Shown: positions 1 to 5,251 of the stretch, one piece after another
Position numbering within the stretch: the first letter of the stretch is position 1
How the letters are laid out: each line of letters begins with the position of its first letter
From: Candidatus Cloacimonadota bacterium
Lineage (GTDB): Bacteria > Cloacimonadota > Cloacimonadia > Cloacimonadales > TCS61
Length of the DNA: 5,251 bases
Assembly (NCBI GenBank): GCA_003647825.1
Contig: QMNP01000142.1
Location: 1-5,251 of the forward strand
Direction of reading: 5' to 3'
Notes under the pieces: generated by a model
What the model was told of the DNA's origin: nothing
What the model saw: the letters and a program-made list of their open reading frames with translations, nothing else
Databases searched by the model: none
Translations under genes and position numbers: made by a program

Positions 1-71
1 ATTTTCTTTATTTCAACTCAGTTATAAATGATATGAAAAAAAGTAGTTTAGATATTGAGAGAAAATTATGA
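1..71 (+). CDS. C-terminal tail of an upstream gene (partial, tentative)
   Basis: Reading from base 3, the frame is open from the window edge to a TGA at 69-71 and gives 22 codons ending NDMKKSSLDIERKL. The TGA overlaps the ATG of the next gene in an ATGA arrangement (68-71), a common form of translational coupling, which is the main reason to believe in it. The other two forward frames close at 25-27 and 29-31. The peptide is too short to assign a family. If real, it shows TGA serving as an ordinary stop in this genome, which matters for interpreting the in-frame TGA at 4106-4108. Confidence 0.4.
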   Translation, partial: FLYFNSVINDMKKSSLDIERKL

Positions 72-271
72 ATTGTGAAAATAAAACAAAAAACATGCAG
101 AATTGTAATTGCACTTATTCCTGCAGCAAAAAAGGAACCTGCTGCGAATGCCTGCATTATCACCGTTCCATGCGGCAATTACCGGCCTGCTTTTTCCCTA
201 ATGATGCTGAAAAAACCTATGATCGATCATATAAACATTTTGTAGAACTTTTCCAGCAGGGCAGACTGTAA
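68..271 (+). CDS. Small cysteine-rich protein, DUF6485-like
   Basis: A 67-residue soluble protein with no signal peptide or membrane segment. Eight cysteines (C3, C13, C15, C19, C25, C26, C28, C41) are crowded into the first 41 residues, together with H30 and H32. The layout CNCTYSCSKKGTCCEC followed by HYHR and LPACFFP, then a short helical tail with EKTYDRS, matches my memory of the DUF6485 family of small, probably metal-binding proteins of anaerobes. The function of that family is not known to me; the metal site is an inference from the Cys/His content. The ATG at 68 overlaps a possible upstream stop, and a weak purine-rich GAGAG lies about 6 nt before it. The TAA at 269-271 is 32 bases before the next gene, so the two are probably co-transcribed. 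Confidence 0.75.
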   Translation: MNCENKTKNMQNCNCTYSCSKKGTCCECLHYHRSMRQLPACFFPNDAEKTYDRSYKHFVELFQQGRL

Positions 272-303
272 TGCTTTCTATGCTCCGAATTAGGAATCAA
301 TAA

Positions 304-885
304 GTGGAATATCTTAAACCCGTTTTTATCATTTTATGGAATATGATTCCAGGTTTTACCACAGTATGGTTAATTAGGCTTCTGCTTTTCAATCCTAAAC
401 ATGAACATCGTTTTCCAAATCGAAAGAAGGTTCCATTAACTCCAGGATTGGCTTACCGAAGTAAAAACTGGATCATAAAAAAACTTTCCTCACTTCTGGA
501 AGATTACATCAAAGATACACGCAACATGGACAAGGAATCCCGTATAAGCAAATGGGAATTAATTGTTTATCGTAAAGTCTGGCATAAAATGGCGTTTATT
601 TCTGAAATTAAATTTCTACCCGGTTCGTGGAAAGAAAAAATCCGAACTTTCTGTGCATTTATTGTTTATGAGATTACAAAACAGTTTTTTCGCAGTTTTA
701 TTCCATATCTTATGGATCACTTTGCAGTTCGGAAATATATCGAATTACTTGATAAGAAGCTTGATGTAGAGATTGTTAAGAAATTTTATGTGAATTATAT
801 TTTTAAATACACAATGCTTTTGTCTTTAGGGATAGCTTTATTTATAAGTATCTGGAATATAATAATATATTTTATAATTAAATAG
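304..885 (+). CDS. DUF445-like membrane protein
   Basis: A 193-residue protein with a hydrophobic segment at each end (about residues 8-29 and 168-192) and a charged, mostly helical middle. The N-terminal pattern of a membrane helix, then LLLFNP, a basic stretch and VPLTPGL (residues 43-49), is the signature region of DUF445 (YheB/YjiN-type) proteins, which usually read LFxP...PFTPGLIP. The C-terminal helix is also typical. It is shorter than many family members. The role of DUF445 is not established. The start is GTG, directly after an in-frame TAA at 301-303, with AGGA at 292-295 giving an 8-nt spacing. The TAG stop overlaps the AGGTGA ribosome site of the protease gene, so the two are probably translated together. 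Family assignment rests on motif recall only. Confidence 0.65.
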   Translation: MEYLKPVFIILWNMIPGFTTVWLIRLLLFNPKHEHRFPNRKKVPLTPGLAYRSKNWIIKKLSSLLEDYIKDTRNMDKESRISKWELIVYRKVWHKMAFISEIKFLPGSWKEKIRTFCAFIVYEITKQFFRSFIPYLMDHFAVRKYIELLDKKLDVEIVKKFYVNYIFKYTMLLSLGIALFISIWNIIIYFIIK

Positions 886-892
886 GTGAATT

Positions 893-2062
893 ATGAGAAG
901 AAATGATGTGATTTTAATTTTAGCGATTGTTGTGATCGCACTGCTGATCTATACTCGCTATAATGAGAAAGTAGATTCATATCCGCAAGACAGCACTTTC
1001 CAGGAATTGCAGATTAATCCAGAAGGGGAGAGTGAAGAAAAGGCCGAAACACGACAAAAATTGGGTGATGAAATTTATGTATCACGACGAAATTCCATAA
1101 CCCAGGCTGTAGAAAAAGTAGAACCGGCAGTAGTAAGTGTTAACGTGATTAAAACCAAGATCGTACGGCGTAGAACCAGCTTCTTTTTTGGTTTTTATGA
1201 TGAAGTTCCCTATAATATCAAAAGCATCGGTTCCGGTGTGATATTTTCTGAAGAAGGTTATATACTTACCAATGCGCACGTAGTAGAAGAAGCTACCGAA
1301 ATTAAAGTTATCCTTACTGATAATCGTCAGCTGGATGCACAACTGATAGGAATCGACAGTGTGCATGATATAGCCATTATTAAAGTAGAAGAAGAAAATC
1401 TTCCTCATGCAAAACTGGGAAATTCCCACGATCTTATTATTGGGGAATGGGCTATCGCAGTAGGAAATCCATATGGATTTTTAATAAAAGACAGTAAACC
1501 CAGTGTTTCTGTAGGTGTAATTTCGGCAGTGAATAGAGACTTTGCCGAGAATAAAGACGGTAAAGTTTATCGACGTATGATCCAGACAGATACAGCGATC
1601 AATCCTGGGAATAGCGGTGGACCGCTTGTAAATATCCTGGGTGAAGTTATTGGTCTAAATACGTTCATTTTCAGTGAATCCGGCGGAAGCATTGGAATAG
1701 GATTTTCTATTCCAATAGATAGAGTAAAAAAAGTTGCTGAAGAGTTGATAAAATACGGCAAGATCAGAGAGATCTGGTTTGGTTTTAAAGTACAGGATAT
1801 TAATCCTATGCTGGCTGCTCACTTCAGGCTGGAAAACCAGGATGGTGTGCTGGTGAACTATGTGGAAGAAGGAAGTCCTGCCTTCCAAGCTGGATTACGT
1901 AAACAGGATGTAATAATTGAGATCAATGAAATTGTAATAAATAATACTGAAGACGCAGAACTGGCTGTTACAGATGTTGCGGTTGGCGATAAATTATTCC
2001 TTACTATAAAACGAAATAAAGAAATCAAAAAATTGGAACTCGACGCTGTAGAGTATAAATAG
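893..2062 (+). CDS. Membrane-anchored HtrA/DegS-type serine protease with one PDZ domain
   Basis: A 389-residue periplasmic quality-control protease that would degrade misfolded envelope proteins or cleave a regulator. Domains in order: an uncleaved N-terminal anchor (about residues 5-20), an acidic linker, a trypsin-like domain (about 65-285) and a single PDZ domain (about 290-380). The complete catalytic triad is visible: H129 in TNAHVV, D159 in HDIAIIKV and S241 in NPGNSGGPLVN. The conserved GIGFSIP follows at about 268-274. The PDZ carries GVLVNYVEEGSPAFQAGLR. One PDZ plus a membrane anchor resembles DegS more than the two-PDZ soluble DegP; whether it senses stress like DegS cannot be read from sequence. 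The AGGTGA ribosome site at 884-889 sits 3 nt before the ATG and overlaps the previous stop. The next gene starts 41 bases later without a terminator between. Confidence 0.95.
   Translation: MRRNDVILILAIVVIALLIYTRYNEKVDSYPQDSTFQELQINPEGESEEKAETRQKLGDEIYVSRRNSITQAVEKVEPAVVSVNVIKTKIVRRRTSFFFGFYDEVPYNIKSIGSGVIFSEEGYILTNAHVVEEATEIKVILTDNRQLDAQLIGIDSVHDIAIIKVEEENLPHAKLGNSHDLIIGEWAIAVGNPYGFLIKDSKPSVSVGVISAVNRDFAENKDGKVYRRMIQTDTAINPGNSGGPLVNILGEVIGLNTFIFSESGGSIGIGFSIPIDRVKKVAEELIKYGKIREIWFGFKVQDINPMLAAHFRLENQDGVLVNYVEEGSPAFQAGLRKQDVIIEINEIVINNTEDAELAVTDVAVGDKLFLTIKRNKEIKKLELDAVEYK
1691..1716 (+). repeat. Perfect 10-bp hairpin within the protease gene
   Basis: ATTGGAATAG (1691-1700) and CTATTCCAAT (1707-1716) are exact reverse complements with a 6-nt loop. 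It falls on the codons of the conserved IGIGFSIPID segment, so protein constraint may explain it in part. No regulatory role is shown. Confidence 0.4.
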
Positions 2063-2103
2063 TGGTGTAGGAAATAAGTTTATAAGCATAAATAGGAGTC
2101 TGG

Positions 2104-3216
2104 ATGAAAAAAATTGGAATAATAATACTTGCAATTGCAGTTTTGGTAATTGGTTTTATATTGGTAAAAGGGGGAAAAAAAGGTAACAAACCCGGTAAGC
2201 GAGATAAAATTAAGGCACATGTGGTAAAAGCTGGTAAAATTACTGTGAAACTGGAAGAAACTGGAGAGATCCAACCAATTAAAGAAATCGAAGTGAAATC
2301 GAAGATAAGTGGTAAGATCGTAAAATTCTATGTGGAAGAAGGTGACTACGTTAAGATCAACGATGTAATTGCAGATATTGAACCAGATTACAACCAGGCA
2401 GAAATGATCAATCGGGTGAAAAGTAACTTGGAGTTAACGGAGATCCGTCTCAAAAATGCTCAACGAGATTTTACAGATAAACAAAAACTTTTCAAACAGA
2501 AATTTATCTCGCAAAAGGAGCTGGATAAATTTCAGGATGCCTTAACCGAAGCTGAAATTAATCATCAATCTTCCTTGCAGCAATATGAATTGATCAAAGA
2601 AATTGAAACCGAAGAAAATATTTCTAAGATCATTTCTACTGCTTCCGGAACTGTTATTCAGAAATCTGTGGAAGAAGGGGAGATGGTCGTATCTAATACA
2701 GGTTCTTATACTGCAGGAACTGTAATTTTGAAACTGGCTGATCTAAGAAGAATGGTAGTCAATTCCCGCATAAATGAAGTAGATATTTCTAAGATCGAAA
2801 AAAATCAGAAAGTAGATATCCAGGTAGATGCTTATCCTTATGAAAAGTACTCTGGTAATATTACTAAAATCGCAGCAATGGCTGTTACATATAATAATGT
2901 AAAAGTATTTCCAGTAGAAATCGAGATAAAAGATGTGGATTCTAAACTTAAACCCGGTATGACGGCAAATATCACGATTATCGGTGAAGAAAAGAAAGAT
3001 ATTCTCACGGTTCCCATCCGCTGTATATTCAGTGATGACGAAGGACAGGATATAATATATCGTGTGGTGAATGATTCAATTGGAGAGCAGGTTGTAGTAA
3101 AGACCGGTATAAATAATTTTCAGGAAGTTGAGATCATTGAAGGTTTAGCAGAAGGTGACAGCATCTCTTTTAAAGAACCCAAAAAAGACGAAAAGGATTT
3201 TGAATTCAATTTCTAA
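2104..3216 (+). CDS. Periplasmic adaptor (membrane fusion) protein, HlyD/MacA-RND type
   Basis: A 370-residue adaptor that normally links an inner-membrane ABC or RND transporter to an outer-membrane channel. It has an N-terminal membrane anchor (about residues 4-21) and a basic linker, then a barrel-sandwich (lipoyl-like) first half at about 54-95 with EVKSKISGKIVKFYVEEGDYV. A helical coiled-coil hairpin follows (about 97-170), then the second lipoyl half (about 175-210, ASGTVIQKSVEEGEMV), a beta-barrel domain (about 215-295, with LKPGMTANI) and a membrane-proximal domain. AGGAG at 2094-2098 lies 5 nt before the ATG. The hairpin is of MacA-like length. MacA-type genes are usually followed by an ABC ATPase and permease, but here a terminator follows, so the partner must be encoded elsewhere or upstream of the window. 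Adaptor family is certain; substrate is unknown. Confidence 0.92.
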   Translation: MKKIGIIILAIAVLVIGFILVKGGKKGNKPGKRDKIKAHVVKAGKITVKLEETGEIQPIKEIEVKSKISGKIVKFYVEEGDYVKINDVIADIEPDYNQAEMINRVKSNLELTEIRLKNAQRDFTDKQKLFKQKFISQKELDKFQDALTEAEINHQSSLQQYELIKEIETEENISKIISTASGTVIQKSVEEGEMVVSNTGSYTAGTVILKLADLRRMVVNSRINEVDISKIEKNQKVDIQVDAYPYEKYSGNITKIAAMAVTYNNVKVFPVEIEIKDVDSKLKPGMTANITIIGEEKKDILTVPIRCIFSDDEGQDIIYRVVNDSIGEQVVVKTGINNFQEVEIIEGLAEGDSISFKEPKKDEKDFEFNF

Positions 3217-3230
3217 ACAAGTATCTTGTT
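3216..3230. repeat. Small inverted repeat at the adaptor stop codon
   Basis: AACAAG at 3216-3221 and CTTGTT at 3225-3230 are complementary around a 3-nt loop, beginning at the last base of the adaptor TAA. There is no T run after it. It may stabilise the mRNA end upstream of the true terminator, or be chance. Confidence 0.3.
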
Positions 3231-3262
3231 CACTCTTGAACGAGTAAAAACAATAATCTTTT

Positions 3263-3298
3263 CAGCACCATTTCAATTTTGATTTGGTGCTGTTTTTT
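3263..3298 (+). terminator. Intrinsic terminator after the adaptor gene
   Basis: CAGCACCA at 3263-3270 pairs perfectly with TGGTGCTG at 3285-3292 (8 bp, 14-nt loop), followed directly by six T residues at 3293-3298. It lies 46 bases past the TAA of the adaptor gene and closes the plus-strand run. The reverse strand has no T run after the stem, so it is probably one-directional. Confidence 0.85.
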
Positions 3299-3332
3299 AA
3301 AATATTGGCATTAGTGATGTTCTCTTGTTTTT

Positions 3333-3419
3333 CTCAAATATTTTGCTTCATAATCTTTTCCCTCAAAAAATCGGTATAACGATAGAACACATTATTTTCC
3401 TAATCCAAAAATATTTGAG
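3333..3419. repeat. Perfect 12-base inverted repeat with 63-base spacer
   Basis: CTCAAATATTTT at 3333-3344 and its exact reverse complement AAAATATTTGAG at 3408-3419 flank 63 bases containing most of the coding-like minus-strand stretch. Such a pair could bound a small dispersed element or form a long stem. It is AT-rich, which raises the chance of coincidence. No flanking target-site duplication is evident. Confidence 0.45.
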
Positions 3420-3497
3420 CAGGAATTTCTTTGATGAAATACTTTTCGAAAATTCTAAAATATGGTTAAAAAATTTAAAATATTAAATCTACCACAT

Positions 3498-3522
3498 AAA
3501 TTAGAAATATTGATTCTAATTT
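3498..3522 (-). terminator. Weak hairpin downstream of the selenoprotein gene, possible terminator
   Basis: AAATTAGAA at 3498-3506 pairs with TTCTAATTT at 3514-3522 (9 bp, 7-nt loop), 10 bases beyond the minus-strand TAA at 3535-3533. Placement suits the end of the minus-strand operon, but the stem is almost all A-T and no proper T run follows on the minus strand. It may instead be an mRNA-protecting hairpin. Confidence 0.35.
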
Positions 3523-3532
3523 CAGGTTTATT

Positions 3533-4438
3533 TTAAAAAATATATGCAACTTGTATATCGAATCTATCATCAATATAATCATGTGAATCCACACTGTATT
3601 CAATTTTGATAAAACCATCTTCCACCGGTTCAAAATTCAAACCCCAGAAAACAGTATTTTCAGCCAGATTCTCACGAGTATCAATTCCCAAAAAAGGTCT
3701 TATATTTCCGACAACAGGAACTTTGTAACCCGGATAATAATTTGCCAGCAAGTATGCTTTTACATCATCCGTCACATTCTGACCATCATCAATATTACTT
3801 ATTTGGGTAGAAAACTCTATTAGCTCAAATGCGTTATAAGCAGTATCAAATTCGTAGTGCAATAGTTTCTCATCTTCTTCAAAATTTTCATCCATAAAAG
3901 CAATTCCGACTTTCAATCCGGCGTTTTCATAAGAAATCCTGGCACCAAGATCTTTAGCTTTAGCAAAATCATGTGCAAAATAAGCTCGAGCTGTAAACTG
4001 TTGCCAATTGTAGTCTAACTTAACCATATAACTTGATTTCTTAACCAGGTGAGTGGGATCATAAATACATATTGTTCCAGCACCGCTGAAACCGGCACCG
4101 CCACCTCAACAAGATCCGGATTTTCTAAGATTACCAAAATCGTGATACTGCTTTCCAACTCTACATTCTAAGCCATTTATAACAGGAAATTTAAGCCATG
4201 CTTTATTGAGAGATAAGGACGTGTATGTTGGGGAAAGCTCTGAAATTGAAAAAGTAAATGCATAGTCAGAAAATTCATTATCACCCCATGAAAAAGCTGC
4301 ATAGTTCAATTTGAAGCCTTTGTCTTCATCATTATTATACTGATTCTCATCCCGTAAGGAATACATCAGTGATACTTCATGCGCAAAAATGCTTGAAGTG
4401 AGACAAACAAATAGAAACAGCAAAGATGCTTTTTTCAT
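3533..4438 (-). CDS. Putative selenoprotein: exported beta-barrel-like protein with a Cys-Sec motif (in-frame TGA)
   Basis: Read through the TGA at 4108-4106, this is one 301-residue protein with selenocysteine at residue 111; stopping there would leave 110 residues. A signal peptide (1-19, ending SIFA) is followed by alternating hydrophobic/aromatic strands of porin type, for example KAWLKFPVINGLECRVGKQY (79-98), and a C-terminal aromatic ending VAYIF, usual for outer-membrane barrels. The redox motif SGSC-U-GGGAGFSGAG spans 107-121; other cysteines are C92 and C124. Both parts share one frame (4438 and 4027 differ by 411, divisible by 3). No stop lies in the 26 codons between the TGA and M138 (4027). 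That ATG has no ribosome site, so a separate downstream gene is unlikely. A SECIS-like hairpin follows the TGA. The gene start (ATG 4438) shares one base with the thioredoxin stop, with GGAGGAG just upstream. Porin-like is inferred from pattern; no named family is recognised. A nonsense-mutated pseudogene is the main alternative. Confidence 0.75.
4074..4092 (-). promoter_or_regulatory. Candidate bacterial SECIS hairpin
   Basis: On the minus strand GTTTCAGC (4092-4085) pairs with GCTGGAAC (4081-4074) in an 8-bp stem with one G-U pair, closed by the loop GGT (4084-4082). The loop starts 21 nt after the TGA. Bacterial SECIS elements bound by SelB lie within the coding region directly downstream of UGA and need a G early in a small apical loop; E. 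coli fdhF has a GGU in its loop about 18 nt after UGA. The match in position and loop is good. The structure was found by eye, without an energy calculation. Confidence 0.7.
4106..4108 (-). other. In-frame TGA, probable selenocysteine codon (Sec111)
   Basis: Codon 111 is TGA between TGT (C110) and GGT-GGC-GGT (Gly-Gly-Gly). A Cys next to Sec before glycines is a plausible redox centre. No other TGA interrupts a gene in this window; the confirmed genes end in TAA or TAG, and tryptophan is encoded by TGG, so wholesale reassignment of TGA is not indicated. Confidence 0.75.
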
Positions 4439-4842
4439 TACTCCTCCAACTGAATAATTATTAACCCTTGTTTCAACAGAAATTCATCAATTTGTGCTTC
4501 CGGGTAGAAGCCTATATGTCTGTGAATTTCCTCACCTTCAGAATTTAAAAAAACCTGAGTAGGTATCATTCGAATTCTAAATTGCTCTGCAATTTCCTTC
4601 TCTTTTTTCACGTCATGGAAGATCACTTCGATCTGATCACCATATTTTTCTCTTATGGATTCGAGCACATTTTCCATTTGTTTGCAGGGAATACAGGTAA
4701 GAGAACCTAATTCAAGAAAGGTTATTTGCGGAATTTGAACGGAATCTGCAATCACTGTCTCTGCTTTTTCTGTCTGGTTTTCTCCTGCAAAAAGTGCAAA
4801 ACCTACTATCACCATAAGCAATATAATTCCTGTCTTTTTCAT
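4438..4842 (-). CDS. Exported thioredoxin-family protein with CIPC active site
   Basis: A 134-residue periplasmic thiol-disulfide protein. An N-terminal hydrophobic signal (about residues 5-19, ending ALFA before GEN) and a short linker precede a thioredoxin fold from about residue 38. The redox motif is C50-I-P-C53 in LGSLTCIPCKQM; the cis-proline is P94 in RMIPTQVFL. The wording GSLTCIPCK and GEEIHRHIGFYP resembles stand-alone thioredoxins often found beside CcdA-type electron donors, although no CcdA is in the window. The start (ATG 4842-4840) follows the upstream stop by 2 bases and has GGAGAG at 4856-4851. Its TAA shares its last base with the ATG of the selenoprotein gene, so production of the two is probably coupled, and it is the obvious candidate to reduce or oxidise the Cys-Sec pair. 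That partnership is inferred from context. Confidence 0.93.
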   Translation of the reverse strand: MKKTGIILLMVIVGFALFAGENQTEKAETVIADSVQIPQITFLELGSLTCIPCKQMENVLESIREKYGDQIEVIFHDVKKEKEIAEQFRIRMIPTQVFLNSEGEEIHRHIGFYPEAQIDEFLLKQGLIIIQLEE

Positions 4843-4844
4843 AA

Positions 4845-5251
4845 TTATTTCTCTCCTTTATTTACGATAGATATTCTCTCCCACGGAGCAATATCTTCAT
4901 TTTCTTGATATCTTTTTATCAACATTTTTATTGCATCGTAATTCACTTGATCTTCGATAAGAGTATCATCACCAATAAACATTTTAGGCGTTTTATTATA
5001 ATTCTTTTCTGCAACATTGAAAAATGTGCATAAAGCATCATTCACCTGTTTACCATTTTCAGTATCTAAGTTATACTTCTTGATATCTAGCAAAATGTAC
5101 ATTTGTTTAAGTTTTTCCAAGTTGCTTAATGTTCTTTCAAATTCTGCAGAATCTTTTCTATAAATGTAAGCAATATGAACCGGAAATTTATCGGAACTTT
5201 GCTGCTTCTCTTCAAAATCAAAAAGCAGTGGAACACAACAACCACCTAAAC
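4845..5251 (-). CDS. Thioredoxin-fold-like protein, possible lipoprotein, lacking a CxxC (partial at window edge)
   Basis: The frame is open from the window edge (first full codon 5249-5247) to the TAA at 4847-4845, giving 134 visible residues; the true start lies outside. Taking a TTG at 5120 as the start would discard about 43 well-formed codons upstream. The visible protein begins LGGCCVPLLFDFEEK; LGGC could be a lipobox, placing the protein as a periplasmic lipoprotein, but the signal helix is not visible. The rest resembles thioredoxin-fold proteins: a strand HIAYIY, then RKDSAEFERTLSNLEKLK where relatives would carry a CxxC, a second strand YILLDIKKYN, and KTPKMFIGDDTLI, a typical cis-Pro strand and turn. 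The expected cysteines appear as S and F, leaving only the CC near the start and one Cys in DALCTFF. Stop-to-start spacing of 2 bases links it to the next gene. Family is moderately certain, function unknown. Confidence 0.65.
   Translation of the reverse strand, partial: LGGCCVPLLFDFEEKQQSSDKFPVHIAYIYRKDSAEFERTLSNLEKLKQMYILLDIKKYNLDTENGKQVNDALCTFFNVAEKNYNKTPKMFIGDDTLIEDQVNYDAIKMLIKRYQENEDIAPWERISIVNKGEK

Larger units (their letters stand above)
3299..3532. other. Intergenic region between convergent operons, no intact gene
   Basis: About 230 very AT-rich bases between the plus-strand terminator and the stop of the minus-strand selenoprotein gene. No ORF with a plausible start and ribosome site is seen on either strand. 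The minus strand contains peptide-like stretches broken by stops: 3391-3311 reads open for 26 codons, including FFEGKDYEAKYLRKTREHH, and a second frame reads NNVFYRYTDFLREKIMKQNI. These could be a decayed gene or a dispersed repeat; I cannot tell which. A long inverted repeat (3333-3419) and an AT hairpin (3498-3522) also lie here. Confidence 0.5.

Noticed and set aside
1..67. Promoter with a TATAAA box at 23-28
   Set aside because: No convincing -35 element at the right spacing, and the stretch is probably the coding tail of an upstream gene.
563..769. Plus-strand ORF inside the DUF445-like gene
   Set aside because: Alternative-frame overlap with no ribosome site; the enclosing frame has the DUF445-type motif and terminal membrane helices.
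1082..1888. Minus-strand ORFs opposite the protease gene (1082-1429, 1567-1761, 1655-1888)
   Set aside because: They are shadows of a clearly coding HtrA gene with an intact catalytic triad; their peptides show no recognisable domain.
2080..2274. Minus-strand ORF at the start of the adaptor gene
   Set aside because: Antisense shadow of the adaptor N-terminus; low-complexity Phe/Tyr/Asn-rich product.
3533..4027. A separate gene starting at the ATG at 4027
   Set aside because: No ribosome site or signal peptide precedes it. It is in frame with the ORF upstream and nothing but one TGA separates them, so it is treated as the C-terminal part of a single selenoprotein.
4106..4108. TGA read as Trp or Gly under an alternative genetic code
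   Set aside because: Only one in-frame TGA is seen in about 5 kb of coding sequence while TGG is used for Trp and GGN for Gly. The probable upstream gene also seems to end in TGA at 69-71.
4726..4908. Plus-strand ORF across the junction of the two thioredoxin-like genes
   Set aside because: Antisense to two well-supported genes; no ribosome site and a low-complexity product.
1..5251. tRNA, rRNA, CRISPR array, insertion sequence
   Set aside because: No cloverleaf, rRNA-like segment, spaced direct repeats or transposase was seen on either strand.

Overview
The window is AT-rich DNA from a Gram-negative-type (diderm) bacterium. It encodes a DegS-like periplasmic protease, an RND/ABC-type efflux adaptor, exported thioredoxin-fold proteins and a protein that looks like an outer-membrane beta-barrel. 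The gene types and composition would suit an uncultured anaerobic lineage such as Cloacimonadota or a relative, but this placement is an inference from gene style, not from a marker gene.

Left half (1-3216, + strand): a co-directional run of closely spaced genes. It starts with the probable tail of an upstream gene (to 71), which overlaps a small cysteine-rich DUF6485-type protein (68-271). Then come a DUF445-like membrane protein (304-885), a membrane-anchored trypsin-like HtrA/DegS serine protease with one PDZ domain (893-2062) and a HlyD/MacA-type periplasmic adaptor (2104-3216). A clear intrinsic terminator (3263-3298) ends the run. The theme is envelope maintenance and export. No transporter permease or ATPase accompanies the adaptor in the window.

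Middle (3299-3532): about 230 bases without an intact gene. It holds a perfect 12-base inverted repeat, a coding-like but broken minus-strand stretch, and an AT-only hairpin just past the end of the minus-strand operon.

Right half (5251-3533, - strand): a tightly packed, apparently translationally coupled operon of three genes. The first is a thioredoxin-fold-like, possibly lipoprotein, gene cut by the window edge. The second is an exported thioredoxin with a CIPC active site. The third looks at first like two ORFs (4438-4106 and 4027-3533), but they lie in one frame separated by a single TGA codon. The TGA follows a Cys codon, precedes Gly-Gly-Gly, and has a GGU-loop hairpin 21 nt downstream of the kind that serves as a bacterial SECIS. 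The best reading is one 301-residue exported selenoprotein with a Cys-Sec pair (C110-U111) inside a beta-barrel-like protein. The operon would then pair two periplasmic thioredoxin-fold proteins with a redox-active envelope selenoprotein. That combination is the most notable content of the window, and I do not recognise it as a described system.
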